64,000 nt of DNA from Micromonospora sp. WMMD1082 (GCF_029626175.1 NZ_JARUBM010000002.1:1860001-1924000), one strand, 5' to 3'; shown: positions 33,046 through 46,639, numbered from the stretch's first letter. The notes: a model not told the origin generated them from the letters alone. Made by a program: numbers and translations.

Positions 33046-33111
33046 GTGGCAGTAGCGGCGTCTCCTGTCCAGCGTGGCGGCTGCTGCTACTGCCGCAGAT
33101 CGGGAGACGCC
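33046..33111. repeat. Two interleaved inverted repeats (pseudoknot-like) between convergent genes
   Basis: GGCAGTAGC (33048-33056) pairs with GCTACTGCC (33086-33094), while the immediately adjacent GGCGTCTCC (33057-33065) pairs with GGAGACGCC (33103-33111). The order A-B-A'-B' is that of an H-type pseudoknot. Each stem extends by a G-U and a G-C pair in RNA. It lies between the stops of the membrane protein gene and thiC. Confidence 0.75.
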
Positions 33112-33134
33112 CAGATCCCCGCGCTCCGAGAGGA

Positions 33135-35530
<2,396 letters not shown>

Positions 35531-35575
35531 GTCACTTCCTCTTCGCTTGTCGGGCTGCTGTTCTTCGGTCGCGGT

Positions 35576-37489
<1,914 letters not shown>

Positions 37490-37499
<10 letters not shown>

Positions 37500-38683
37500 G
37501 AGTCATCCTCCGTCGAGTGCGCGGGCGTGGTGGCAGCGCCGGCCGCCACCGGCACGGCGTCCCCCGTGGTGGCGAACCGGTCCGGCCGGAAGGGGGCGAG
37601 CAGCGGGTCGGGGCCACCCCCGGTGACCAGATCGGCGATCAGGTCCGCGGTGACCGGGGTGAGCACGATCCCGTGCCGGTGGTGGCCGGTGGCGACCAGC
37701 ACGCCCGGGTGGCCCGGCAACGGGCCGAGGATCGGGGCGTTGTCCGGCGTACCGGGGCGCAGCCCCGCCACCGTCTCCACCAGGTCGTACTCGGCGAGTT
37801 CGGGCAGCAGGTCGACGGCGGCGCGCAGCAGCCGCAGCACCGCCCCGGCGGAGACGTCCAGATCGGAGCGCTCCTCGACGGTGGCGCCGACCACCACCTC
37901 ACCGCTGTCCCGGGGGACCAGGTAGACGTGCTCGCCGTCTGCGTACCCCCGGATCACGTGCCGGAAGCCCGGCCGGCCGCCACCGGGCGCGCGCAGCCGC
38001 AGCACCTGACCCTTCACCGGCCGGACCGGCAGCCCGGTGAGGACGGCGGCGCCACAGCCGGCGGCGACCACCGTGACGCCGGCCCTGACCTCGCGTAGCC
38101 GGCGCACCGGCTCGGCGACCAGCACCGCCCCGGCCCGCTCGGCCGCGAGCCGCAGCGCCGGCACCAGCCGGCGCGGATCGACCTGATGGTCGGTGGCGGC
38201 GAGCGCGCCGCCCCGCAGCCGGGGTGCCAGCCCCGGCTCACGCTCGCGCAGCTGCGCGGGGCGCAGCGGCGTCACCGGCAACCCCAGCCCCTGCTGGTAC
38301 GCCCAGAGCCGGCGCGCCTCGGCCAGGTCATCCGAGGTCAGCCCGACCACCAGCGTGCCCTCGGTCCGGTAGCCGAGGTCGGCGCCGGTCGCCTCGGCCA
38401 GCTCGGCCGCGAACCCGGGCCAGCGCCCGGCGGATTCGGTGAGCAGAGCGGTCAGCTCCCGCTCGCCGAAGTACGCCTCGGCCACCGGCGCCAGCATCCC
38501 GGCGGCCACGTGCGAGGCACCCGACCCGGGCGCCGGATCGTGCACGACCACCCGCAGCCCGCGCGCCGCGCACCGCCAGGCGATCGCCAGCCCGACCGGC
38601 CCCGCCCCCACCACCGCGACATCCGGTGCGACGAAGGGCCCCCGGTCAACGCCTCCGGCAGCGGAGGGGCCCCCGGTCAACAC
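37490..38683 (-). CDS. thiO: Glycine oxidase
   Basis: FAD enzyme oxidising glycine to dehydroglycine for thiazole formation. 397 residues of the D-amino-acid oxidase family. VAVVGAGPVGLAIAW is the FAD motif, GYRTEGTLVVG and PVKGQVLRLR mark the substrate domain, and the C-terminal GHHRHGIVLTPVTADLIADL is conserved. The first ~18 residues (MLTGGPSAAGGVDRGPFV) are atypical and encoded by a dispersed GC-rich repeat. The GTG start at 38683 overlaps the thiE stop by seven bases. Confidence 0.93.
38636..38681. repeat. GC-rich repeat pair at the thiE / thiO junction
   Basis: GGGCCCCCGGTCAAC occurs at 38636-38650 and again at 38667-38681, 31 bases apart. A hairpin CCTCCG-GCAG-CGGAGG (38652-38667) lies between. 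The right copy contains the thiE stop codon and most of the thiO start. The layout resembles short palindromic repeats dispersed in Micromonospora genomes. Confidence 0.75.
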
Positions 38684-39303
38684 GCCAGCGCCCCGATCAG
38701 CTCGGTGGCGGCGCGGGCGGGGTCGGCGGCTCCGGAGAGCGCGCCGACCACCGCCACCCCGTACGCGCCGGCGGCCCGCAACGCGGGCACGTCCGCCGCC
38801 GTCACTCCCCCGATGGCGATCACCGGTACGCCGACCGCCTCGGCCACCGCCCGGATGCCGGGCACCCCGATCGCCGGTGGCAGCCCGTCCTTGGTGGTGG
38901 TGGCGTGACAGGGGCCCACGCCCAGGTAGCTCGCGCCGGCGGCGACCGCCTCGACCGCCGCACCCGGTTCCCGGGCGGTGGCACCCAGCACGGCGGCCGG
39001 GCCGAGCACCCGACGGGCCGCCGCGACCGGCAGGTCGTCCGCGCCGACGTGGCCACCGGCCGCGCCCGCCGCCAGCGCCACGTCCAGCCGGTCGTTGACC
39101 AGGCAGGTCACCCCGTACGGCGCGCAGAGGTCGAGCACCCGCCGGGTCAGGTCGTACGCCTGCCGGTCGGTCGCGGTGTCCTCGACCCGGACCTGCACCA
39201 CGAGTTCGGGGGCGGCCACCAGCAGGGCGGCCCGCAGCACGGCGAGCGGATCCCGACCGGGCCGGGTGTCGGTGATCAGATGCAGTCGTCCCAGGGACGG
39301 CAC
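38677..39303 (-). CDS. thiE: Thiamine-phosphate synthase
   Basis: Joins HMP-pyrophosphate and thiazole phosphate to thiamine phosphate. 208 residues, TIM barrel: LHLITDTRPG, VTCLVNDRLDVALAAGAAGGHVGADDLP, ASYLGVGPCHATTTKDGLPPAIG, and VIAIGGVTAADVPALRAAGAYGVAV. First gene of the operon. The GTG at 39303 follows GGGAGG by eight bases; that ribosome binding site is the 3-prime end of the TPP riboswitch. Confidence 0.95.
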   Translation of the reverse strand: MPSLGRLHLITDTRPGRDPLAVLRAALLVAAPELVVQVRVEDTATDRQAYDLTRRVLDLCAPYGVTCLVNDRLDVALAAGAAGGHVGADDLPVAAARRVLGPAAVLGATAREPGAAVEAVAAGASYLGVGPCHATTTKDGLPPAIGVPGIRAVAEAVGVPVIAIGGVTAADVPALRAAGAYGVAVVGALSGAADPARAATELIGALAC

Positions 39304-39311
39304 GGCAACGC

Positions 39312-39402
39312 TCCTCCCTGCGCCGGCATTACCCGGATCAGGTTCGACGGTCGGGGGCTCACAGCCCCCCTCTCAGCCCGGTCGACCGGGCTCCCGTGGG
39401 TT
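39312..39402 (-). promoter_or_regulatory. TPP riboswitch (THI box) controlling the thi operon
   Basis: On the minus strand the conserved parts are in order: GGGAGCCC, CTGAGA (39376-39371), ACCTGATC (39343-39336), GGGTAATGCC (39334-39325), then GCGCAGGGA. A GC-rich variable hairpin lies in the middle. The last segment runs into the thiE ribosome binding site, so TPP binding probably hides it and blocks translation, as in other actinobacterial thi leaders. Transcription of the distal genes may also be affected. Confidence 0.93.
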
Positions 39403-39468
39403 ACTTGCGTGTCACCGTACGGCAGATCCGCCGGCCTGCCAAGGCGGGCTCCCCGCCGACCCGGGTGG

Positions 39469-40440
39469 CTACCGGTCGAGCACCTCGCGCAGGGCCTTCA
39501 GGTCGGCCTCGCTGGGCTGCCAGGCACCGGCCTCGGCGTTGGCCCGCACCTGCTCGGCGGTGGTGGCACCGGCGATGACCGAGGTGACCGCCGGCTGGGC
39601 GGCCAGCCCGCCGATCGCCACGTGCAGCATCGACACGCCCCGCTCGGCGGCGTACGCCTCGATGCCCTCGATGGTGTCCCAGTCGGCGGCGGCAAGGCGC
39701 TGGGCGTACCGGCCACCGCCGGCGAGGCGGCTGCCGGCGGGCGGGGCCTCGCCGCGCTGGTACTTGCCGGTGAGCAGCCCGTTGGCGAGCGGGAAGAACG
39801 GCAGCATGCCGAGGCCGAACCGCTCGCACGCGGGCAGCACCTCGATCTCGGCGTCCCGGTTGAGCAGGCTGTAGTGGTTCTGCGCGCTGACGAAGCGGGT
39901 CAGCCCCCGGGTCTTCGCCGTCCAGTCGGCGTCGGCGATCTGCCAGCCGGTGAAGTTGGAGTTGCCCAGATAGCGCACCTTGCCGGCCCGCACCAGGTCG
40001 TCCAGGGCGGACAGCGTCTCGTCGATCGGGGTGCCCGGGTCCGGCTCGTGGAACTGGTACAGGTCGATGTAGTCGGTGTCCAGCCGGCGCAGCGACGCTT
40101 CGACCGCCCGCACCACGTACCGGCGCGAGCCGCGTACCCCGAAGTCGCGCCCGTTGCCGCCGCCCATCGACATGCCGAACTTGGTCGCCACCACCACGTC
40201 GTCCCGGCGGCCCTTGAGGGCCGCGCCGAGCTGCGCCTCCGACGCCCCGTGCGGCTCGCCATAGATGTCGGCGGTGTCGAAGAAGTTGATCCCGACGTCG
40301 AGGGCCGCGTCGACCACCGCGTGGGTACCATCGAGGTCGAGTTTGCGGCCGAAGTTGTTGCAGCCGATCCCCACCACGGACACCACGAGCCCGGAGTCGC
40401 CCAGCCGGCGATAGGTCATCTCAGTCACGAGATCAACCAT
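39469..40440 (-). CDS. Aldo/keto reductase
   Basis: 323 residues, TIM-barrel NAD(P)H oxidoreductase. Family signatures are NFFDTADIYGEPHGASE (catalytic Asp/Tyr), VVVATKFG (Lys), IDLYQFHEPD (His) and the C-terminal VTSVIAGATTAEQVRANAEA cofactor loop. It is closest to general stress or sugar aldo/keto reductases; the substrate is unknown. It starts seven bases after the ABC-F gene stop, so it is probably co-transcribed. An internal ATG at 40419 (MTYRRLG) is an equally likely start. Confidence 0.92.
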   Translation of the reverse strand: MVDLVTEMTYRRLGDSGLVVSVVGIGCNNFGRKLDLDGTHAVVDAALDVGINFFDTADIYGEPHGASEAQLGAALKGRRDDVVVATKFGMSMGGGNGRDFGVRGSRRYVVRAVEASLRRLDTDYIDLYQFHEPDPGTPIDETLSALDDLVRAGKVRYLGNSNFTGWQIADADWTAKTRGLTRFVSAQNHYSLLNRDAEIEVLPACERFGLGMLPFFPLANGLLTGKYQRGEAPPAGSRLAGGGRYAQRLAAADWDTIEGIEAYAAERGVSMLHVAIGGLAAQPAVTSVIAGATTAEQVRANAEAGAWQPSEADLKALREVLDR

Positions 40441-40447
40441 ATGTCGA

Positions 40448-42127
40448 TCACCCGACGTCCCACACCGGCTCGTCCGTCTCCACCACCTCGCCGTCGCCCC
40501 GGAACAGCAGGAAGCGGTCGAAGGTCCGGGTGAACCAGCGGTCGTGGGTCACCGCCACCACCGTCCCGGAGAAGGCGGCCAGCCCGGCCTCCAGCGCCTC
40601 GGCCGAGGCCAGGTCGAGGTTGTCCGTCGGCTCGTCGAGCAGCAGCATGGTCGCCCCGGACAGCTCCAGCAGTAGCACCAGGAAGCGGGCCTGCTGCCCG
40701 CCGGAGAGCGTGCCGAACCGCTGGTCGCCCTGCCCGGCCAGCTCGTACCGGCTCAGCGCGGCCATGGCCGCGTGCCGGTCCATGCCGGCCCGGTGCTCGT
40801 CCCCCCGCCAGAGGATCTCGACCAGCGTCTTCGCCGTCAGCTCCGGCCGGTCGTGGGTCTGGGAGAAGTGGCCGGGCCGCACCCGCGCGCCGAGCCGGGC
40901 CACCCCGCCGTGCGCCACCGGTGCGAGCGCCGCCGCCGCGTCGACCGGCCCGTTCGCCGGGTCCGGATCCGTGCCGCCCCGGGCCAGCAGGCGCAGGAAG
41001 TGGGACTTGCCGGTGCCGTTGGCACCGAGCACCGCGACCCGGTCGCCGAACCACACCTCCAGCTCGAAGGGGTAGGTCAGGCCGTCGAGTTCCAGCTGCT
41101 CGCAGACCAGCGCCCGCTTGCCGGTCCGCCCGCCGGCCAGCCGCATCCGGATGTCCTGCTCCTTCGGCGGTACGGGGGGTGGCCCGGCCTCCTCGAACTT
41201 GCGCAGCCGGGTCTGCGCCGACTGGTACCGCGAGGCCATGTCGGAGTTGTACGCAGCCTTCTGCTTGTACATCAGCATCTGCTCGCGCAGCTTCTGGTGC
41301 TCCTCGTCCCACCGTTTGCGCCTCTCGTCGAGGCGGGCGTGGCGGGCTACCCGGGCGGAGTGCCAGTCCGCGAAGCCGCCCGGGTGTACCCAGGCACTGC
41401 CGCCCTCCACGGCGACCACCCGGTCGGCGGTACGCGCCAGCAACTCCCGATCGTGGGAGACGTAGAGCACCGACTTGGCCGATTCCCGCAGCCGTGCCTC
41501 CAGCCAGCGTTTGCCCGGCACGTCGAGGAAGTTGTCCGGCTCGTCGAGCAGCAGCACCTCCTCGGTGCCGCGCAGCAGCAGTTCGAGCGCGAAGCGTTTC
41601 TGCTGGCCGCCGGAGAGGGTGCGGACCGGGCGGTGCCGGGCGGTGTCCCACGGCAGGTCGAGCACGATGGTGGCGACCGTGTCGAAGAGCACCTCGGCGT
41701 CGTACCCGCCGGTCTCGCCCCAGGCGGCCAGCGCGTCGGCGTACGCCAGCTGGGCCTTGCCGGCGGCGGTGCTGTACTTGCCGCGCAGCTCGGCCGCGCG
41801 CATGGCCGCCTCGGTCTCGACCAGCCGCCGGCCGGCGTCGCGCAGCGCCGGCGGGGCGAGCGACAGGGCCAGGTCGGCCAGGGTCGACTCGTCACCGATC
41901 ATGCCGATGAACTGGCGCATCACTCCCAGCCCGCCGGTACGCGCGATCGCGCCGGTGTGCACCGGCAGGTCACCGGCGACCATCCGCAGCAGCGTGGTCT
42001 TGCCGGCGCCGTTCGGCCCGACCAGCGCCACCTTGGCGCCCTCGCCGACCCGGAACGACACGTCGGTGAAGAGTTCCCGCCCGTCCGGCAGGACATGCCC
42101 GACCGCCGCCACGTCCACATATCCCAC
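40448..42127 (-). CDS. ABC-F family ATP-binding protein
   Basis: 559 residues with two ABC domains and no membrane segments. Walker A motifs are GPNGAGKTT and GANGTGKSH, signatures LSGGQQKRF and LSGGQQARF, and Walker B motifs LLLDEPDNFLD and LLLDEPTDNLD. A charged linker (residues about 240-310) joins them. ABC-F proteins act on ribosomes as translation factors or protect them from antibiotics. This one is not clearly EttA, so it could be a resistance or translation-rescue factor. Confidence 0.92.
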   Translation of the reverse strand: MGYVDVAAVGHVLPDGRELFTDVSFRVGEGAKVALVGPNGAGKTTLLRMVAGDLPVHTGAIARTGGLGVMRQFIGMIGDESTLADLALSLAPPALRDAGRRLVETEAAMRAAELRGKYSTAAGKAQLAYADALAAWGETGGYDAEVLFDTVATIVLDLPWDTARHRPVRTLSGGQQKRFALELLLRGTEEVLLLDEPDNFLDVPGKRWLEARLRESAKSVLYVSHDRELLARTADRVVAVEGGSAWVHPGGFADWHSARVARHARLDERRKRWDEEHQKLREQMLMYKQKAAYNSDMASRYQSAQTRLRKFEEAGPPPVPPKEQDIRMRLAGGRTGKRALVCEQLELDGLTYPFELEVWFGDRVAVLGANGTGKSHFLRLLARGGTDPDPANGPVDAAAALAPVAHGGVARLGARVRPGHFSQTHDRPELTAKTLVEILWRGDEHRAGMDRHAAMAALSRYELAGQGDQRFGTLSGGQQARFLVLLLELSGATMLLLDEPTDNLDLASAEALEAGLAAFSGTVVAVTHDRWFTRTFDRFLLFRGDGEVVETDEPVWDVG

Positions 42128-42174
42128 CCGGGCATCCTGCCCGAGCGGGACCGGCCGGCCAACCGATTACCCGG

Positions 42175-42789
42175 TCAGCGGGTGACGCGGAGCACCCGGA
42201 AGCCCTTCTGGCTGGCATGCCGGCCGACCTGCCAGCCCTGCTCGACCAGCCAGCGCTGCAAGGAGTCACCGCCGAGATGACGGGCCACCACGAGCCAGGC
42301 CACCCCCTCCGGTGCCAGTCGGGGCAGCCAGCGCAGCAGCATCTGGTGCAGCTCGTCCTTGCCGATCCGGATCGGCGGGTTGGACCAGATCTGCGCGAAG
42401 CCCAGGTCGGCGGGCACCTCCTCGGGGGCCGCCACGTGCACCCGGCCGGCCACACCGAGCCCGGTCGCGTTCGCGGCCGCCAGCTCCCGGGCCCGCTCGT
42501 TGACGTCCACCGCCCAGATCGTCGCGGCGGGCGCGACGGTGGCGAGTACGCAGGCGATCGGGCCGAAGCCGCAACCGAGGTCGAGCAGGGCGCCGGTGGT
42601 GGCGGGATCCGGCAGGGCGGCCTTGCGCAGCAGCACGGCGGTGCCCGGGTCGAGGCGGGAGGCCGAGAAGACCCCGGACGCCGAGGCCAGGGTGTAGTCG
42701 CGCCCGGCGACGGTGAACTGCACCTCGCGCGCCTGGGCGGGCGCGTTCGGCTCGGCGGTGAAGTAGTGGTCCCCGGTCACGCCGGCCAT
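42175..42789 (-). CDS. RsmC/RlmG-like rRNA guanine methyltransferase
   Basis: 204 residues, SAM-dependent. LLDLGCGFGPIACVL is motif I, and IWSNPPIRIGK carries the NPP[IF] catalytic motif of N2-guanine methyltransferases such as RsmC. It contains only the C-terminal catalytic half of RsmC, typical of Gram-positive homologues. It sits 47 bases upstream of the ABC-F gene, so two ribosome-directed proteins may be co-expressed. The exact RNA target is unknown. Confidence 0.88.
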   Translation of the reverse strand: MAGVTGDHYFTAEPNAPAQAREVQFTVAGRDYTLASASGVFSASRLDPGTAVLLRKAALPDPATTGALLDLGCGFGPIACVLATVAPAATIWAVDVNERARELAAANATGLGVAGRVHVAAPEEVPADLGFAQIWSNPPIRIGKDELHQMLLRWLPRLAPEGVAWLVVARHLGGDSLQRWLVEQGWQVGRHASQKGFRVLRVTR

Positions 42790-42909
42790 TCTCGCACCGG
42801 CGCGGATCCGACCCCAGGCACGGGAGTCGCGGCGGATGCGACACGTCCGCCTGCCACGTTTTCTCCGGAATTACCCACTAAAGGGATAAACGTCCTTACT
42901 CTGGACAAC

Positions 42910-44010
42910 ATGGTATATCGGTACGACTCCGATGAGGACGCCTACGCTCAGTACCGGGGCGACGAGCCCGAGGGTGAGCCGGTCCGGTCCGGCCCACCGC
43001 CCCCGGCCGGGCCATCCCCGTCGCGCTTCCCCGCGCCGTCGCTGGCCCGTCCGAACCAGATCGTGCTGCCCTCGTCGGCACCGCCACCCGGTACGGCGCC
43101 CATGCCGCCACGGGAACCGGCACCACGACACGAGCCCGTACCGGCAGCGGGCGAGCCGGTGTCGACCGGCGTCGGTGCGGCACCGCCCGAGCCGGGCACG
43201 ACGACCATCGCGCCGCCGCCGCGTCGCGGTGGCGGCCGGGCCTGGCAGGTGCTGGTCGGCGGCGCCGCCGTGCTGGTGCTGCTCGCCCTCTGCGGCCTCA
43301 CCGCCGCCACCCTGCTGGACGGTCGGACGTTGATCGGCCAGCAGGCCGCACCCAGCGCCGCGCCGGACACCACCCGTGGCGGCGCGCCCGCCGAGGCGAG
43401 CGACCTCGACTCCCGGGACACCGACCAGGCCCCGCTCACCGCGCGGGAGGTCTTCCCCGCCAGCACCCTCGCGATCGGCGACAGCCAGACCGGGTACGAG
43501 GTGCTCCGCACCCAGTCCAGCGCCAGTTGTGCGGTGGCCGCCACCGGGGAGGTCGCGGACCTGCTGGTGCGGCTCGGCTGCAACCAGGTCGTCCGGGCCA
43601 CCCTCCGTGCGCCGGACGGGGACCACCTGGTCACCGCCGGGCTGTTCAACCTCGCCGACCGGTCCAGCGCCGAACGGGCCCGGGACAAGATCCGCCAGGT
43701 GCTCGACGAGCGGCAGGGCCGCTTCCGGGGCATGTCGGCAGGCGACGGCACCGAGGTCATCACCACCGCACCGGCCCGGGTCGGCTGGCAGGTACGCGGT
43801 CACTACATCGGGTACGCGGTGGTTGCCCGCACCGACGGCGCGACGATCCGCTCCGGCGACACCGGAGTCCGCGAGATCCTCTTCGACCTGCTCGAACAGC
43901 ACCTGAACCAGGGCGTGCTGGAGCGCCGGGCCGACGGCGGAACGGCGAGCCAGCCGACCGAGCGGCCCTCCGACGGCACCGGCAGCCAGAGCGGGTCCAC
44001 CGAGGACTGA
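42910..44010 (+). CDS. Single-pass membrane protein with Pro-rich N-terminus
   Basis: 366 residues. A proline-rich cytoplasmic region (about 20-105) precedes one membrane helix (about 112-134) and an extracytoplasmic domain of ~200 residues with two cysteines (SSASCAVAATG and RLGCNQVV) that could form a disulfide. No enzymatic motif is seen. The shape (cytoplasmic tail, one helix, outside domain) is common in actinobacterial envelope proteins. I do not recognise the family. It diverges from the RsmC-like gene. Confidence 0.78.
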   Translation: MVYRYDSDEDAYAQYRGDEPEGEPVRSGPPPPAGPSPSRFPAPSLARPNQIVLPSSAPPPGTAPMPPREPAPRHEPVPAAGEPVSTGVGAAPPEPGTTTIAPPPRRGGGRAWQVLVGGAAVLVLLALCGLTAATLLDGRTLIGQQAAPSAAPDTTRGGAPAEASDLDSRDTDQAPLTAREVFPASTLAIGDSQTGYEVLRTQSSASCAVAATGEVADLLVRLGCNQVVRATLRAPDGDHLVTAGLFNLADRSSAERARDKIRQVLDERQGRFRGMSAGDGTEVITTAPARVGWQVRGHYIGYAVVARTDGATIRSGDTGVREILFDLLEQHLNQGVLERRADGGTASQPTERPSDGTGSQSGSTED

Positions 44011-44051
44011 CCCGGTCGACGCGGGAGGCGGGCGCGCCTCGCGCACGCCTC

Positions 44052-44882
44052 TCAGGTGTCGGCCGGCACCCGCAGCCGCCGGGTCGCCTCGGCCCGGCGC
44101 GCGTACCCGGCCGGGTCGTCCGGGTAGCCGACCGCCACCAGGGTCAACCCGTGCGCCGGCGCCACGGTCACCTCGCTGGACCGCTCCCGCCGGGTGAGCA
44201 GGCCGGCCGGCCACTCCACCGGCCGGCGGCCGTCCCCGGCCACCAGCATCGCGCCGACCAGGCTGCGCACCATCGCCTGGCAGAACGCGTCTGCCTGCAC
44301 GGTGGCCACCAGGATTCCGTCGGCGTCCCGCCGCCAGTCCAACCGGGTCACCTCCCGCAGCGTGGTGGCGTTCTCCTTGCGCCGGCAGTACGCGGCGAAG
44401 TCGTGCTCCCCCACCAGGCCGGCCGCCGCGGCGGCGAGCCGGTCGAGGTCGAGCACGCGGGGCCAGGCCAGGATCTCGTGCCGGCGCAGCGGGTCCGCGC
44501 CCCACGCGGCGTCGGTCACCCGGTACTCGTAGCGGCGGTAGGTGGCCGAGAAACGGGCGTCGAAGGTGGCCGGCACCTCGCTCATCGCCCGGATCCGCAC
44601 GTCGGCCGGGAGCAGCCGGGCCAGCCGGCGCAGCAGCCGGCCCTCGTGCGCCCGCCAGACCTCGGCGGGCAGGTCGAGGTGGCAGACCTGCCCGGTGGCG
44701 TGCACCCCCGCGTCGGTCCGCCCGGCGACGGTCAGCCCGCTCGCGGTGCCGGCACCGAGCACCAGGTCCAGCGTCTCGACCAGCGTCCCGGCCACCGTCC
44801 GCCGGTCCGGCTGGGCGGCCCAGCCGGAGAAGTCCGTGCCGTCGTACGCGACATCCAGCCGCAGCCGGGTCCGCTCGTCCAC
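44052..44882 (-). CDS. truA: tRNA pseudouridine(38-40) synthase
   Basis: Isomerises uridines 38-40 in the anticodon arm of tRNAs. 276 residues. The catalytic aspartate is D57 in GRTDAGVHA, and the N-terminal DVAYDGTDFSGWAAQP and C-terminal FCQAMVRSLVGAMLVAG are conserved. GTG start with a GGAGG site. It follows rplQ as in most actinobacteria but is separated by a strong terminator. Confidence 0.96.
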   Translation of the reverse strand: MDERTRLRLDVAYDGTDFSGWAAQPDRRTVAGTLVETLDLVLGAGTASGLTVAGRTDAGVHATGQVCHLDLPAEVWRAHEGRLLRRLARLLPADVRIRAMSEVPATFDARFSATYRRYEYRVTDAAWGADPLRRHEILAWPRVLDLDRLAAAAAGLVGEHDFAAYCRRKENATTLREVTRLDWRRDADGILVATVQADAFCQAMVRSLVGAMLVAGDGRRPVEWPAGLLTRRERSSEVTVAPAHGLTLVAVGYPDDPAGYARRAEATRRLRVPADT

Positions 44883-44900
44883 GTCCCACCTCCTCGACGG

Positions 44901-44937
44901 GTCGGGCCCGGCACCCCGTGGGGATGCCGGGCCCGAC
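44901..44937 (-). terminator. Terminator of the rpoA-rplQ transcript
   Basis: GTCGGGCCCGGCA (44901-44913) pairs perfectly with TGCCGGGCCCGAC (44925-44937), and an inner CCCC/GGGG extends the stem. It is about 30 bases after the rplQ stop and before truA. One of the strongest hairpins in the window. Confidence 0.88.
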
Positions 44938-44975
44938 GGCCTGGATCAGACCTTGCGGCCTGGATCAGACCTTGC
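44938..44975 (-). repeat. 19-bp tandem duplication over the rplQ stop codon
   Basis: GGCCTGGATCAGACCTTGC is present twice back to back (44938-44956, 44957-44975). The inner copy encodes the last three codons and stop of rplQ; the outer copy is non-coding and contains a second, unused copy of the stop. It looks like a recent slippage event. Confidence 0.9.
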
Positions 44976-45525
44976 CTTCCTCGGTGGCCAGGTCGCTGTC
45001 CTCGCGGGCGGCGGCGGTGTCACCGGAGACCGACTGCGGCGGCTCGGCGTCCTGGTCGGCCGGACGCGAGGCGGGGACCTCGTCGGCCGGGGCCAGCGCC
45101 TCGACCTTGTCCTGCTGGGTGGCCTTGCGGGCGGCGGTCTTCTTGTTCGCCCTCGGCTCGGCGACCTGAAGCTCCTCGACCAGCTCGATGATCGCCATCG
45201 GCGCGGCGTCACCCTTGCGCGGACCGGTCTTCACGATCCGGGTGTAGCCGCCGTTGCGGTTGGCGTACCGCGGCGCGATCTGGTCGAACAGGGCGTAGAC
45301 CACGTCCTTGTCCTTGACCACGGTCAGCACCCGGCGACGCGACGCGAGGTCGCCCCGCTTGGCCTTGGTGATCAGCTGCTCGGCGAGCGGGCGCAGCCGC
45401 CGGGCCTTGGTCTCGGTGGTCTTGATCTTGCCGTGCTGGAACAGCGAGGTGGCCAGGTTGGCCAGCATCAGCCGCTCGTGCGCGGGGCTGCCGCCGAGGC
45501 GGGGGCCCTTGGTGGGCGTGGGCAT
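44965..45525 (-). CDS. rplQ: 50S ribosomal protein L17
   Basis: 186 residues. The conserved core ([25 protein letters not shown] to IIELVEEL) ends near residue 120. The last ~65 residues are an Ala/Glu/Pro-rich acidic tail, longer than in E. coli L17 but usual in actinobacteria. Last gene of the alpha cluster, following rpoA. Confidence 0.98.
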   Translation of the reverse strand: MPTPTKGPRLGGSPAHERLMLANLATSLFQHGKIKTTETKARRLRPLAEQLITKAKRGDLASRRRVLTVVKDKDVVYALFDQIAPRYANRNGGYTRIVKTGPRKGDAAPMAIIELVEELQVAEPRANKKTAARKATQQDKVEALAPADEVPASRPADQDAEPPQSVSGDTAAAREDSDLATEEGKV

Positions 45526-45559
45526 GCTTGGTGCTCCTCAGGTGTGGCGGCAGCGCGGA

Positions 45560-46582
45560 CTAGAGCTGCTCGGTCTCGCGGTAGTCGTCGGTGTCGTAGT
45601 CGGCCTCGCCGAAGGTGTCCACGACGTGCGCCGGGTCGAAGTTCGGAGCCGAGTCCTTCAGCCCCAGACCCATCCCGGCGAGCTTCATCTTGACCTCGTC
45701 GATCGACTTCTGACCGAAGTTGCGGATGTCGAGGAGGTCGGCCTCGGTACGCCCGATGAGCTCACCAACGGAGTTGATGCCCTCGCGCTTGAGGCAGTTG
45801 TAGGAGCGAACGGTCAGGTCCAGCTCCTCGATCGGCAGGGCGAGATCCGCCGCCAGCTGCGCGTCCTGCGGGGACGGGCCGATGTCGATGCCCTCCGCGG
45901 TCTCGTCCAGCTCCCGCGCCAGCCCGAACAGCTCGACCAGCGTCGAGCCGGCCGAGGCCAGTGCCGTACGCGGGCCCATCGACGGCTTGGTCTCGACGTC
46001 GATGATCAGCCGGTCGAAGTCGGTCCGCTGCTCGACCCGGGTCGCCTCGACGCGGTACGTCACCTTGAGCACCGGCGAGTAGATCGAGTCGACCGGGATC
46101 CGGCCGATCTCCGCGCCCGCCTGCTTGTTCTGCGCCGCCGTGACGTAGCCGCGACCCCGCTCGACGGTCAGCTCCATGTCGAGCCGGCCCTTGCCGTTGA
46201 GGGTGGCGAGCTTCAGGTCCGGGTTGTGCACCGAGACACCGGCCGGGGGCTGGATGTCACCGGCGGTCACGTCACCCGGGCCCTGCTTGCGCAGGTACAT
46301 GCTGACCGGCTCGTCGTGCTCGGAGCTGACGCAGAGCTCCTTGATGTTCATGACGAGCTCGACCACGTCCTCCTTGACGCCGGGGATCGTGGTGAACTCG
46401 TGCAGCACACCGTCGATCTTGATCGAGGTGACCGCCGCACCCGGGATGGACGACAGCAGCGTACGCCGCAGCGAGTTGCCCAGGGTGTAGCCGAAGCCCG
46501 GCTCCAGCGGCTCGATGGTGAACCGGGACCGGGTCTCGTTGATCGACTCCTCGGAGAGGGTCGGTCGCTGGCTGATGAGCAT
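45560..46582 (-). CDS. rpoA: DNA-directed RNA polymerase alpha subunit
   Basis: 340 residues. The N-terminal assembly domain (about 1-230, with [21 protein letters not shown]) is joined by a linker to the C-terminal domain (about 245-315, with [25 protein letters not shown]) that contacts DNA and activators. The acidic C-terminus is typical. A perfect 13-bp hairpin lies between rpsD and this gene, so rpoA may have its own expression control. Confidence 0.99.
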   Translation of the reverse strand: MLISQRPTLSEESINETRSRFTIEPLEPGFGYTLGNSLRRTLLSSIPGAAVTSIKIDGVLHEFTTIPGVKEDVVELVMNIKELCVSSEHDEPVSMYLRKQGPGDVTAGDIQPPAGVSVHNPDLKLATLNGKGRLDMELTVERGRGYVTAAQNKQAGAEIGRIPVDSIYSPVLKVTYRVEATRVEQRTDFDRLIIDVETKPSMGPRTALASAGSTLVELFGLARELDETAEGIDIGPSPQDAQLAADLALPIEELDLTVRSYNCLKREGINSVGELIGRTEADLLDIRNFGQKSIDEVKMKLAGMGLGLKDSAPNFDPAHVVDTFGEADYDTDDYRETEQL

Positions 46583-46639
46583 GTCTTCTCTTCTCTTCCG
46601 GGGCGCCCGCTATATGACGCCCACGACACAAACTGTTCC

